Assembly (NCBI GenBank): GCA_964472275.1
Contig: CAYYJN010000037.1
Coordinates: 1-19,748, forward strand
Source: JAFDVN01 sp964472275
GTDB lineage: Bacteria; Acidobacteriota; Holophagae; Holophagales; Holophagaceae
DNA length: 19,748 nt
Direction of reading: 5' to 3'
Shown here: piece by piece, positions 7,637 through 15,860 of the stretch
Position numbering within the stretch: position 1 is the stretch's first letter
Layout: each line of letters begins with the position of its first letter
Notes under the pieces: generated by a model
The model's database searches: none
The model's input: only the letters and a program-made list of their open reading frames with translations
What the model was told of the DNA's origin: nothing
Program-made: the position numbers and the translations under genes

Positions 7637-7700
7637 CGCGTGGGCTCCTACGGCCGAACCTTCAATGGTATCGCGGGGCGGGGCCGCTGTCCGATGCCGA

Positions 7701-7729
7701 TTGCAGAAGGGCCGCCAGTCGGGTCCAAT
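7701..7729 (+). promoter_or_regulatory. Weak promoter candidate for the response regulator operon
   Basis: TTGCAG (7701-7706) and TCCAAT (7724-7729) are 17 bp apart and 27 bases before the GTG start. The match to consensus is modest (three and four of six). It is the only spaced pair I found on the plus strand of this divergent gap. Confidence 0.22.
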
Positions 7730-7755
7730 GGAAGCACGAACCAGAGGGGTGACCG

Positions 7756-8535
7756 GTGATCGAGCCCAGGCCCAGCAAGGTGCTGGTGGTGGATGACAAC
7801 GCCATCATCCGGCGCCTCCAGGAGGCCCAGCTGGAAGCGCTCCACATGCAGCTGGTGGCCGCGACGGACGGAGCGGAGGCCCTGGAGCTCGCCAAAGGCC
7901 TGCAGCCGGATCTGATCCTGCTGGATGTGGTCATGCCCGGCATGGACGGCTTCCGCGTCTGCGAGGCGCTCAAGTCCGACCCCGTCACGCGGGATATCCC
8001 CGTGATGGTGGTGACGGCGCTGGGCAAGGACGCCCAGGACCGCAGCTTCGCCGCGGGCGCCGACGACTTCATGCGCAAGCCGCCCAACACGCTCCTGCTC
8101 CGCGCCCGCGCCATGATGCATCTGAAGATCCGCTGGTCGGGGCTCGCGCCCAACGCCGCCTCGGCGGGCCCGCTGCTCCTCGTCACCGGGAATTCCGAAC
8201 TGAGCGTGTCGCTCCTCTCGGCCTTGCCCACTCAGGTGAAGCTGCTGCGCGCCGCCACCGTCGGCGAGGCGAAGGCGGCCCTCGCCCAGAAACCGACCGC
8301 CATCATCCTTGATCTGGAAGTGGAAGGCGCCTCGGCCTTCATCCCCGTCCTTCGGGAAGCACGACCCCACGCGCCCATTCTCCTCGCGCACTGGGCGGAG
8401 GATTTCACGGTGCTGGAAGAAGAGCATCCGGCGGTGGACGACTACCTGGAATTGCCGGCGCCGCCTTCGGAGGTGCGCCATCGCGCCCGCCTCCTGCTCC
8501 GGTTGGCCGCGGCGGTGGCGCGCTCCCGGAGCTAG
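7756..8535 (+). CDS. Response regulator with one intact and one degenerate receiver domain
   Basis: The 259-aa protein starts at GTG 7756. Residues 7-122 are a canonical receiver: acidic pair D13/D14, phosphoacceptor D57 (LLDVVMPGMDG), T87 and K108 (MRKPP). Residues about 138-250 resemble a second receiver fold (GPLLLVTGNSE, then IILDLEVEG), but the acidic pair is lost, so phosphorylation there is doubtful. There is no DNA-binding, GGDEF or enzyme output domain, so signalling must be by protein contact. No histidine kinase is in the window. The stop codon lies one base from the GTG start of the secreted metalloprotease-like gene, a strong sign of one operon. Confidence 0.9.
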   Translation: MIEPRPSKVLVVDDNAIIRRLQEAQLEALHMQLVAATDGAEALELAKGLQPDLILLDVVMPGMDGFRVCEALKSDPVTRDIPVMVVTALGKDAQDRSFAAGADDFMRKPPNTLLLRARAMMHLKIRWSGLAPNAASAGPLLLVTGNSELSVSLLSALPTQVKLLRAATVGEAKAALAQKPTAIILDLEVEGASAFIPVLREARPHAPILLAHWAEDFTVLEEEHPAVDDYLELPAPPSEVRHRARLLLRLAAAVARSRS

Positions 8536-8536
8536 G

Positions 8537-10039
8537 GTGCGGGCCGTCGCGCTGGCCTTGCTCCTCGCCGGGAGTCTGCTTTCCGCGGGCGTCGCGACGG
8601 GACGGGTGCTGACGCCGAGCGGCGCGCCGTTGGCGGGCGTCCGCGTCTATCCTGACCGTCCGCGCCATCTGGATCTCGTCGCGCCGCCGCCCGTGGCGGT
8701 GACGGATGCCGAAGGCCGCTTCCGCCTCGCGCTGGATGGGAAGGACGACCTGCTCTGCGTGGAGAAGGACGGCTGGCAGCGGGACTTGGTGCCGGAGCCC
8801 GAGTGGAAGACTGACATCCACCTGCGACCCGCGCCGGAATACCGCGTGGAGAAGGTGTTCGTCGTGCGGCTCCAGTTCCGCAAAGCGAAACCCGAAGTGT
8901 CCGACGCCGAATTGAGGAAGCTGCTCTTCAGCCGCGAGCCCGGCGTGTCCAGCGCCGCGAACTACCTCTACGAAGTGAGCAAGGGCAGCCTCGCCCTGGA
9001 AGAGGGCGCGTGGCGCCCCATGGAAGACCCGAACCACGACGAGGCTTCGGACGCCGCCAAGTACGACATCGCCGACGCGGTGATCCTCGGCCTCAAGGGC
9101 GCGCCCCTCGGCGATCTGGACCGCGTGGACAACCGCACCGGCGCCTTGAAGCCCGATGGCAAGCCGGATCACCTCTGGATCATATGCCCGGGCCTGCCCC
9201 AGACCATGACCGGCGAGGAGCATGACCTCAAGGCGACGAGCCTGCTCCGCCCCTTGCCCTGGGCGCCGTTGGAGCGATGGGGCGCGGTGGTGATGACGGA
9301 GACGGTGCCCCTCGGCAACATCGTCCACGAAGCCTTCCACGAGATGGGCGAGGAGCGCGTGGATGATCTCTACCTGGGCTGCGACGACCCGCTCACCGCG
9401 GGCATCTGGGATCTCATGGATGTGGGCCAATACCGCGGTTGGGATCGCAGCCACTACGATCCGCCCTTCGCGGGCGACACGGGCTACAGCCCTTCGCAGC
9501 CCGGCGCGTGGGTGCGGAAGGACCTTTGGTATTGGGGCCGCTTCCACGCGACGGTGGGCTCGCTGCGCCTCGACGCGCGCCTGGGCCAATGGACCGGGTG
9601 GATTCGCCCGCTGGAACGCGCGCCCGGCGCGGATCCGCAACAGGTCGTGGTGCCCGATCCGGCCGTGCCCGGCGCGTTCTGGACCTTCGAAGTGCGCCGT
9701 CCCTGGGGCTTCGATGGCGGCCGGGTCGGCTTCCGATGGGGGCCGGGCTACGAAGGCCTCATCGTCGCCCATGTGAACCCCGACCTCATCGGCGAAGGCG
9801 AGCCCCAAGGGCCCGAGCGCGTGCTGGACGCCCATCCCGGCACGGCGCAGCCGCCCCAGCCGCGCTTCACCTGCGGGCGCTGGGAACTGGATGACGCGGC
9901 CTTCAACCTTGGGCCTGGCGAGAATCCAACCGGTTCGGATGGGCGTTTGAAATTCCAGGTGATCGCCACGGACGCCGCGGGGCGCATGGAAGTGCGCATC
10001 CAATTGAGCTCTCCCACGCCCCATCGGAGGAAGCGATGA
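8537..10039 (+). CDS. Secreted M6-like zinc metallopeptidase, putative
   Basis: The 500-aa protein is taken from GTG 8537, one base after the preceding stop, with GGAG five bases upstream. The frame is open further upstream, but that part overlaps the regulator. A signal peptide covers about residues 1-20 (cleavage near GVA-TG). Residues 21-100 resemble a carboxypeptidase-regulatory, Ig-like domain (GRVLTPSGAPLAGVRV ... TDAEGRFRL). The segment around 258-300 carries HEAFH (H264, E265, H268), then a Gly, DDLY and GIWDLMDVG, an order seen in M6 (immune inhibitor A-like) peptidases. The spacing after the HExxH differs from the classic form, so the third zinc ligand is uncertain and activity is inferred. 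The last codons overlap the next gene by 4 bp. It probably acts outside the cytoplasmic membrane. Confidence 0.82.
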   Translation: MRAVALALLLAGSLLSAGVATGRVLTPSGAPLAGVRVYPDRPRHLDLVAPPPVAVTDAEGRFRLALDGKDDLLCVEKDGWQRDLVPEPEWKTDIHLRPAPEYRVEKVFVVRLQFRKAKPEVSDAELRKLLFSREPGVSSAANYLYEVSKGSLALEEGAWRPMEDPNHDEASDAAKYDIADAVILGLKGAPLGDLDRVDNRTGALKPDGKPDHLWIICPGLPQTMTGEEHDLKATSLLRPLPWAPLERWGAVVMTETVPLGNIVHEAFHEMGEERVDDLYLGCDDPLTAGIWDLMDVGQYRGWDRSHYDPPFAGDTGYSPSQPGAWVRKDLWYWGRFHATVGSLRLDARLGQWTGWIRPLERAPGADPQQVVVPDPAVPGAFWTFEVRRPWGFDGGRVGFRWGPGYEGLIVAHVNPDLIGEGEPQGPERVLDAHPGTAQPPQPRFTCGRWELDDAAFNLGPGENPTGSDGRLKFQVIATDAAGRMEVRIQLSSPTPHRRKR

Positions 10040-10482
10040 TGATTCCGCCCGCGTTCGTCCAAGCCGCCTCGCCTCAAACCCAGATCGCCGCCGCGCTGGA
10101 TGACTTCCACCTGGCCGCGTCCCAGGCGGACGAGGCGCGCTACTTCGGTCACTTCGAGGATGACGCCGTCTTCCTGGGCACGGACGCCACCGAACGCTGG
10201 ACCAAGGCTCAGTTCCAGGCCTACGCCCATCCCTATTTCGCGAAGGGCAAGGCCTGGAGCTTCCGCGCCACGCGCCGCGCCATCACCGTTTCATCGGATG
10301 GAAGGACCGCCTGGTTTGATGAGGATCTCGCCACGCCGAATCTCGGCCCCTGCCGCGGCTCGGGCGTGTTGGTGCTGAAGGACGGCGTCTGGAAGATCGC
10401 CCAGTACAACCTCGCCTTCACGGTGCCCAATGGCGTCGCGAAGGATGTGAGAGCGCTGATCGAGGCCTTCAGCCGGAAATGA
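10036..10482 (+). CDS. NTF2-like / SnoaL-fold protein
   Basis: The 148-aa protein has the pattern of the SnoaL/ketosteroid-isomerase-like NTF2 superfamily: an N-terminal helix pair (ALDDFHLAASQADEARYFGHF), DDAVFLGTDATERW, a middle strand AWFDEDLAT and the final strands GSGVLVLKDGVWKIAQYNLAF. Members range from enzymes to small-ligand binding domains, so substrate and role cannot be named. ATGA couples it to the metalloprotease-like gene, and an alternative ATG sits one codon later. I see no convincing signal peptide. A terminator follows directly. Confidence 0.85.
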   Translation: MMIPPAFVQAASPQTQIAAALDDFHLAASQADEARYFGHFEDDAVFLGTDATERWTKAQFQAYAHPYFAKGKAWSFRATRRAITVSSDGRTAWFDEDLATPNLGPCRGSGVLVLKDGVWKIAQYNLAFTVPNGVAKDVRALIEAFSRK

Positions 10483-10484
10483 AT

Positions 10485-10511
10485 AGCCCCAGCCAGAGCC
10501 GGGGCTTCTTG
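10485..10511 (+). terminator. Intrinsic terminator after the NTF2-like gene
   Basis: The arms AGCCCCAGC (10485-10493) and GCCGGGGCT (10498-10506) pair with one mismatch around the loop CAGA, followed by TTCTT counting the last arm base. It begins three bases past the stop codon. It sits in a 42-bp convergent gap and could also serve the vWA gene on the other strand. Confidence 0.65.
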
Positions 10512-10524
10512 TCCTTCGCCAGAC

Positions 10525-12852
10525 TCATCCGAGCGTCAGGCGAAGCGTGCCCGCCAGGCCCGGACGCCACGCGCGAAGTTTCCAGGTCCGGATCGCGCGG
10601 GCGGCTTCTTTCGCCGTCGAAAAGCTTCGGTCGAAGGTGGCCTTGGTCACTTGGCCGGTGGCGTCCACTTCCACCGTCACGACGGTTCCGGATGGCAGGC
10701 TCGCAAGCGCCCGATCCCGGAGCTGCGCCTCCACTTCCGAATGGAGCGCGCGCGTGGGCTGACCCGCCAAGTCCCAGCTCAGAGCCTTCAAGGTGATCGT
10801 GGGTGCGGGAGGCGGAGGCGGCGCCATTCCCTTTGCCTCTTCTCGCGTGATGGTCATGCGCTTGGCCGCGAAGCCGCTCGGCTCGGCGAGCATCATCGCT
10901 GCCGGAGCGCTGACGGCGTTGCCGCCGCCCAGCGCCATGTCGGACACGCCCTCGGGCAGGGGCAGAGGCTGCACGACGCGCGTGGATTCGCCGCCCGCGT
11001 TGCGGACTTGGGTATCCACCGCGACGAAGGAGGTGTGCGCCGTCAGCAGGTGGTAGCGCAGGCCGAGGTCGGTGATCTCTTTCGTCCGTTCCGGTGTCTC
11101 GCCGAACTGGGCGTAATCGGAAAGGGCGCGGATGCGCTCCCGCGCCCAAAGCTGACGCAGGGCGGAGTTGGCGTCGCTCGGCTTCACATCGCCCACCTGG
11201 AAGACCTGATTCCAGTCGCCGCGTCCGGTGCGGCCTGAGATCGTGATCGTGCCCTTGGCTTCGCCCTTCCACTTGCCGAAGCAGAGCACGGGCCGGTCGG
11301 CGAGCACATCGGGCAGCGCCTGGGGTTCCAGATCGTAGAGGTCGAAGCCTTCGGCGCGGAGCCGGACGCCGCACAGCGCGGGCGTGCTCACATAGGCGCG
11401 GAAGCGCTCAGCGTCCGCGGCGGCTTCGGCCTGCTTCGTCACGACGAAGGGTTCGCCCTGGCCCGCGTGGGCCATGCCTTCTATGAGGTGGCGGTTCACG
11501 GAAGAGCCGATGCCGAAGGCGAAGAGGTTCGCGTCGCCCAAGTGTTCGCGGATGGTGTCGAAGACGGAGGCGTCCGCGGATATGTAGCCATCCGTCGAGA
11601 CGGCGAAGGTGCGCGAGATGCCGGGGATGCGCGGCAGATCCAAGGCCCGTTGGAGCGCCGCCCGCAGTTCCGTGCCGCCGCCGCCGTTCTGGGATCGCAC
11701 GAACGCGAGGGCGGATCGCAGGTTCTCATCCGTCGCGGGCCGGGACTCGGGCGCCCACAGGGCCGACGAGCCTTCGAAGACCATCACATTGAAGCGGTCC
11801 TGGGGCCGCAGGCCCTGGATCATCTCCTTCATGAGCGTTTTTGAGACTTCCAGCGGGAAGCCCATCTGGCTCCCCGACACATCCATGATGAAGATGAATT
11901 CGCGGGGCGGCATGTCGGCGGGCGCGACGCGCTTCGGCGGTTGCGCCATGAGCAGGAAGAAGTTCTCATCTTTGCCTTTGAAGAGCAGGAGGCCGGAGGC
12001 CACCTTCGCGCCGGAGAGCTGGTAGTCCAGGATGAAATCCCGGTTGCCGCCCTTGGCTTCGGAAGGATCGAGTTTCACCGTGGCGTCGTCCGCGCCGTCG
12101 TAGGCGATGGAAGTCTTGTGGGTCACGCAGCTCATGCGTTGGATGGGCATGCCCGCGTCGAGCTTCACTTCCAGATCCAGCGTGCTCATGGGCGCTTCGC
12201 CCGCATGGGTGTAGGGATTGGCGACCCAAGCCTCGCCCGTGCTGGACTCGGTTCCGGGAACGCCCGCGTAGCGCGGCCCGACGACCGTGGGATAGACGAA
12301 GCGGTAAGTGCCTTCCTCGGGCCGCAGCAGCTCGGAGTAATCCAGCTCCACCTTCACCGTGTCGCCGGGCAGGATGTTCGCCACGCTCATCTGGAACACA
12401 TTGGGCCGTTGCTGCTCCAGGAGCGAGGCCGTGCGTCCTTCCTGCCGCGCCTGCTCATAGGTGGCGCGGGCCTGACCGCGTTCCTGGATCTGGGCCTCGA
12501 TGGTGCGCTCGCCGATAGTCATCCTCAAGCCATGCACGGCGGCTCGGGTGGAGCCGGGAAAGAGGTAGACGGCCTCGATGGGTTTCTGGCCCGTGTTGCG
12601 GTAGACCTGAGTGACTTTCACATCCGCGATGACGCCCGCGATGGCCGCCTTCACGGAGGTGGATTGGAGCGGCAGCGCTTCAATGGAGGCATCGCCCTTC
12701 ACCCAGAAGTAGGGCGATTGGGTGGTGTCATCCGCATCCTGACGCGGCGGCGCGAGGTGGCGCGGGGATGGCGGCATCAGCGTCAGCGCCATCGGGGAGG
12801 CCGCGCCCGCCATTCCGGCGAGCAGGGCGGCGGTGGTCCACAGGCTTCGCAT
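10525..12852 (-). CDS. Secreted VIT and vWA domain protein with TonB-C-like tail
   Basis: The 775-aa protein has a signal peptide (about 1-18). A VIT domain follows at about 45-175 (DVKVTQVYRNTG, then EAVYLFPG), then a vWA domain from about 318. The metal-binding MIDAS residues are complete: D324, S326, S328 (DVSGS), T394 and D421. VIT-vWA pairs are known from inter-alpha-trypsin inhibitor heavy chains and many bacterial surface proteins, where they bind proteins. Residues about 700-775 look like a TonB C-terminal domain (VTVEVDATGQVTKATF). No sortase or PEP-CTERM signal is present. A strong GAGGAGG site lies five bases before the ATG. It is the third gene after an ECF sigma and anti-sigma gene, so it is probably their target or part of their sensing apparatus. 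Confidence 0.92.
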   Translation of the reverse strand: MRSLWTTAALLAGMAGAASPMALTLMPPSPRHLAPPRQDADDTTQSPYFWVKGDASIEALPLQSTSVKAAIAGVIADVKVTQVYRNTGQKPIEAVYLFPGSTRAAVHGLRMTIGERTIEAQIQERGQARATYEQARQEGRTASLLEQQRPNVFQMSVANILPGDTVKVELDYSELLRPEEGTYRFVYPTVVGPRYAGVPGTESSTGEAWVANPYTHAGEAPMSTLDLEVKLDAGMPIQRMSCVTHKTSIAYDGADDATVKLDPSEAKGGNRDFILDYQLSGAKVASGLLLFKGKDENFFLLMAQPPKRVAPADMPPREFIFIMDVSGSQMGFPLEVSKTLMKEMIQGLRPQDRFNVMVFEGSSALWAPESRPATDENLRSALAFVRSQNGGGGTELRAALQRALDLPRIPGISRTFAVSTDGYISADASVFDTIREHLGDANLFAFGIGSSVNRHLIEGMAHAGQGEPFVVTKQAEAAADAERFRAYVSTPALCGVRLRAEGFDLYDLEPQALPDVLADRPVLCFGKWKGEAKGTITISGRTGRGDWNQVFQVGDVKPSDANSALRQLWARERIRALSDYAQFGETPERTKEITDLGLRYHLLTAHTSFVAVDTQVRNAGGESTRVVQPLPLPEGVSDMALGGGNAVSAPAAMMLAEPSGFAAKRMTITREEAKGMAPPPPPAPTITLKALSWDLAGQPTRALHSEVEAQLRDRALASLPSGTVVTVEVDATGQVTKATFDRSFSTAKEAARAIRTWKLRAWRPGLAGTLRLTLG

Positions 12853-12920
12853 GGGTTCCTCCTCAGTCGGCGCGGGTGCGCCTCAGGGGGGAATGCCGCC
12901 AAGCCGGGCGCCCTTTCAGA

Positions 12921-13820
12921 TCAGGGCGTTTTTTCTTCGGGAGGGAAGACGCGGGCTCGGAAGCCGGGGACAGACCCATCCGCGGGCAAACGCGCGGGGT
13001 CGGACACGGGCGCTTGCAGCCAATAGAGGTCGAGCGGCGCGGCACCGCTTGGCGCGAAGACGCTGTGGCCCTGATCCGACGATACGGGCGCGAGAACCCG
13101 CGTTCCACCCGGATCGCGCTCCACCAGGTAGAGGTGGCCGCCTGGTCCCCATCGCACGGTGAGGCGCGGATGGCCGGAGGCGTCTTCATCCCAGACCCAG
13201 GTGGGCGCGGCGGGAAGGGCTTGCGCGAAGAAGGCGAGTCCCTGGGGTTCGCGCATGGCCTTATTGGCCTCGGCGCGGGGCTGGGAGGGCGCCTGATCCG
13301 CGACCGCTCCCATCGTGGCTCCGGCCGACACAGCGGCGGCAGGCGCAGGGGCGGGCGGAGGAGGTGGTGACGGAGCGGCGGCTTCCTTGCGAAGCCTGGG
13401 TTGGGGTTCCAGGCGCGGAACCCGTTTCGCGAGTTCATGCGGCGCGGCGGGCGCGGCCTTGGCCGCGGGAGCTCGCTCCTCCAGCGGCGCAGGGACGGAA
13501 GGCTGAGGCAGCACCTGCTCGGGGTGCTGCCGCTTCAGCATCAGCGTCGCGCCGACGGCGACCAGCAGGCTCGCAGCGAGGGTCATGGTGGCGGGGCGAC
13601 GCCAGAAGGGGACGACCGTGGGCCTCCCATCCAACACGGCGAGCAGGCGCGCCTTCACGGCCGGATCCGCCAGCAGCTCGCGCAGGCTCTCCTCGTCCGC
13701 CAGCGCGTCGAAGATCTCTTGGTCCGAAAGCGCGGCGGCGAAGAGCGCCTGCCGCTCCGCTTCGCTCAGCGTGCCGGTGGCGTATCCGCCCAGGAGCCGC
13801 TCGGCTTCGCGCGCGTTCAT
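12921..13820 (-). CDS. Membrane anti-sigma-factor-like protein
   Basis: The 299-aa protein is probably the partner of the sigma factor encoded just upstream. Its cytoplasmic part (about 1-75) resembles the helical anti-sigma domain (LLGGYATGTLSEAERQAL) but lacks the HxxxCxxC zinc motif. One transmembrane helix lies at about 78-96. It is followed by a long Pro/Ala-rich stretch (about 100-185) and a compact C-terminal region of about 100 residues (GHLYLVERDPGG and LDLYWLQAP) that should lie outside the membrane. The ATG at 13820 overlaps the sigma stop as ATGA and has GGAGG nine bases upstream. An in-frame GTG at 13826 is less well placed. The assignment rests on position and topology more than on sequence. 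Confidence 0.8.
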   Translation of the reverse strand: MNAREAERLLGGYATGTLSEAERQALFAAALSDQEIFDALADEESLRELLADPAVKARLLAVLDGRPTVVPFWRRPATMTLAASLLVAVGATLMLKRQHPEQVLPQPSVPAPLEERAPAAKAAPAAPHELAKRVPRLEPQPRLRKEAAAPSPPPPPAPAPAAAVSAGATMGAVADQAPSQPRAEANKAMREPQGLAFFAQALPAAPTWVWDEDASGHPRLTVRWGPGGHLYLVERDPGGTRVLAPVSSDQGHSVFAPSGAAPLDLYWLQAPVSDPARLPADGSVPGFRARVFPPEEKTP

Positions 13821-14338
13821 GTCCACCGGCCTCCCATCTCCTCCAGCAGCCGCTTCCGGCAGCGATGATCCCAGGTGTAGATCGTGTTGATGCTCTCGGC
13901 GCTCATCAGGACTTGGATCTCCGCGAAGCCCTTGCCCTGGAGCTTGAGGCGGAAGAGGTCGCGGCAGCGGTCGCCGAGCCGCGCCAGGGCCGCGAGCAGC
14001 CGCTCCACCGCCTGGGCGCGTTCGGCCGCGGCTTCGGGATCCGGCTCGGTGGAGGCGAGGGCCTCCACTTCCGATTCCAGATGCTCGCCGTGTCGGAAGG
14101 CTTTGCGCCGCGCGGCGGCGAGCTTGAAGCGGAGGATCTGGAAGCCGAGGGGCACCAGCTCCTCCATCCGCTCCACCGCCCCGTACTTCTCATGGATGAC
14201 CACCAGGACCTCCTGCGCCAGATCCTCGGCGCTTTCCCTCCCATGACGGGATGCCGCGTAGGCGACGATCCTTTCACGCAAGGCGGAGAGGATGGCCGCG
14301 CGGCCGGGGTTGGGAAGGGCGGGCTCCATCCGATTCAT
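13817..14338 (-). CDS. ECF-type RNA polymerase sigma factor
   Basis: The 173-aa protein has the two-domain layout of ECF sigma factors. Region 2 is at about 18-85, with ESAEDLAQEVLVVIHEKY matching the region 2.2 core contact. A charged linker follows, then region 4 at about 110-170, with a helix-turn-helix-like FAEIQVLMSAESINTIYTWDHRCRKRL. It should direct RNA polymerase to a small regulon, held inactive by the downstream membrane protein. The ATG at 14338 has no good ribosome binding site. A second ATG at 14329 (MEPALP) has AGGA eight bases upstream and may be the real start. It is divergent from the M28 peptidase gene. Confidence 0.92.
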   Translation of the reverse strand: MNRMEPALPNPGRAAILSALRERIVAYAASRHGRESAEDLAQEVLVVIHEKYGAVERMEELVPLGFQILRFKLAAARRKAFRHGEHLESEVEALASTEPDPEAAAERAQAVERLLAALARLGDRCRDLFRLKLQGKGFAEIQVLMSAESINTIYTWDHRCRKRLLEEMGGRWT

Positions 14339-14410
14339 CCTAACGAAGCGTCAACTTGAGCGGATTTCCGGGTCACTACCTTGTAGCATGAGGCATCCAT
14401 CGAGGTGCCC

Positions 14411-15811
14411 ATGTTCCGTACCGCGCTTCCCTTCCTGCTCGTGGCGGGCCTGTCGGCCCAGGCTCCGCTCGCGGACGCCTACCGCCCCGCGGCCACCCAG
14501 CTCCTCCAACAGGCGAAGGACGAAGGCGCGAAGCACGCCTACGACACGCTGGAATACCTCTCCGACGACATCGGCCACCGCATCAGCGGTTCGAAGGAGC
14601 TCGTCCGCGCCGAGGATTGGGCGGCGGAGCAGATGAGGGCCGCGGGCCTTCAGAATGTCCACTTTGAAGAGGCGCCCGTGCCGCACTGGGCGCGCGGCGC
14701 CGAATCCTGCGAGCTGCTCACCCAGCAGGCCGGACCTCTCGACATGATCGGCCTCGGCGGCAGCATCGGCACGCCGATGGAAGGCATCACGGCGGATGTG
14801 GTCGCGGTCAGCGGCTTCGCCGAATTCGCCAAGCTGCCGGACGCGGCGGTGAAGGGCAAGATCGTCCTTTTCGACGCGCCCTACGAGGGCTACGGGAAGA
14901 CGGTCATGTACCGCTACGCCGGCGCGAGCACGGCCGCCAAGAAGGGCGCGGTGGCCTGCCTCATCCGCACCGTGGGCAGCGCTTCGCTGGGCAACCCGCA
15001 CACCGGCGCCATGGGCTATGAGGCGGGCGTTCCGCAAATTCCGGCGGCGGCGCTCTCCATCGAGGACGCGTCGCGGCTCCACCGCCTCTGCGCCAAGGGC
15101 GAGACCGTGCGCGTGCGCCTGAAGATGGACGCGAAGATGCTCGGCACGACCACCGGGCGCAATGTCATCGGTGAGATTCCCGGTTCGGAGAAACCCAAGG
15201 AAGTCGTCATCCTCAGCGGCCACCTGGATTCCTGGGATGTGGGCCAGGGCGCGCAGGACGATGGCATCGGCGCCATCCTGAGCCTGGAGGCCGCCCGGAG
15301 CATGATCAAGGCGGGGCTCCATCCCAAGCGCACGGTGCGCGTGATCTTCTGGACCTGCGAAGAGTGGGGCGGTTTCGGGGCGAAGGCTTACGCCGCGGCC
15401 CACAAGGCGGAATCGCCGAACATCGTCGCGGCCTTCGAGAGCGACAGCGGCAACGGCCGCATCCAGGGCTTCTCCGTGGATCTCCACGGCGAAGAGCGCG
15501 GCCCCGGCGAGGGCAAAGGCGGCAATGACGCGGACCTCAAAGCCGTCCAGACGCTGGACGCCATCGCCCCGTTGCTTCCCGAAGGCGCGCGGAAGATGCG
15601 CTCCGGCGAAAGCGGCGAGGATGTGGGCTTCCTCATCCCCAATGGGGCGGTGGGCATCGGCGTGGGCCACGACTACACGCGGTATTTCGATGTCCACCAC
15701 AGCAAGGCGGACGCCTTCTACCACATCAATTACGACGACCTGCTTTACAACCTCCAGGCCTATTCGGTGATGGCCTATGTCCTCGCCGACATGCCGGGCA
15801 CGCTGAAGTAG
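14411..15811 (+). CDS. Secreted M28 family zinc aminopeptidase/carboxypeptidase
   Basis: This is a 466-aa predicted exopeptidase of family M28 (M28B/carboxypeptidase Q-like). A signal peptide spans about residues 1-18 (cleavage near LSA-QA). A PA-type insert is likely at about 95-225 (KGKIVLFD ... GAVACLIR). The two-zinc site is complete: H271 and D273 (GHLDSWD), D283 (QDDG), E317/E318 (CEEWG, base and ligand), D345 (SDSG) and H429 or H430 (DVHHSKAD). The ATG at 14411 has GAGG five bases upstream. A GTG two codons earlier lacks a ribosome binding site. It probably degrades peptides in the periplasm or outside, and its own terminator follows. It is divergent from the ECF sigma gene, but a regulatory link is not shown. 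Confidence 0.95.
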   Translation: MFRTALPFLLVAGLSAQAPLADAYRPAATQLLQQAKDEGAKHAYDTLEYLSDDIGHRISGSKELVRAEDWAAEQMRAAGLQNVHFEEAPVPHWARGAESCELLTQQAGPLDMIGLGGSIGTPMEGITADVVAVSGFAEFAKLPDAAVKGKIVLFDAPYEGYGKTVMYRYAGASTAAKKGAVACLIRTVGSASLGNPHTGAMGYEAGVPQIPAAALSIEDASRLHRLCAKGETVRVRLKMDAKMLGTTTGRNVIGEIPGSEKPKEVVILSGHLDSWDVGQGAQDDGIGAILSLEAARSMIKAGLHPKRTVRVIFWTCEEWGGFGAKAYAAAHKAESPNIVAAFESDSGNGRIQGFSVDLHGEERGPGEGKGGNDADLKAVQTLDAIAPLLPEGARKMRSGESGEDVGFLIPNGAVGIGVGHDYTRYFDVHHSKADAFYHINYDDLLYNLQAYSVMAYVLADMPGTLK

Positions 15812-15821
15812 GCGCGCGGCT

Positions 15822-15848
15822 GGCGGCCATCGCGGGGCCGCCTTATTT
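15822..15848 (+). terminator. Intrinsic terminator after the M28 peptidase gene
   Basis: Seven-bp arms GGCGGCC (15822-15828) and GGCCGCC (15836-15842) with a 7-nt loop run into TTATTT. It sits 10 bases past the stop codon in a 49-bp convergent gap. Confidence 0.75.
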
Positions 15849-15860
15849 ACGGATAGACCC

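Noticed and set aside
8405..10024. 539-aa minus-strand open frame antisense to the metalloprotease-like gene
   Set aside because: No recognisable domain or ribosome binding site; the plus strand has signal peptide, HExxH and coupled junctions.
12909..12927. Hairpin at the anti-sigma stop codon as a terminator
   Set aside because: The stem is six base pairs and is followed by GC-rich sequence, not T; at most an attenuator.
14356..14390. TTGAGCGG before the M28 gene as the same promoter as before the kinase gene
   Set aside because: The octamer is shared at similar distance from the ATG, but no -10 hexamer lies at 16-18 bp here.
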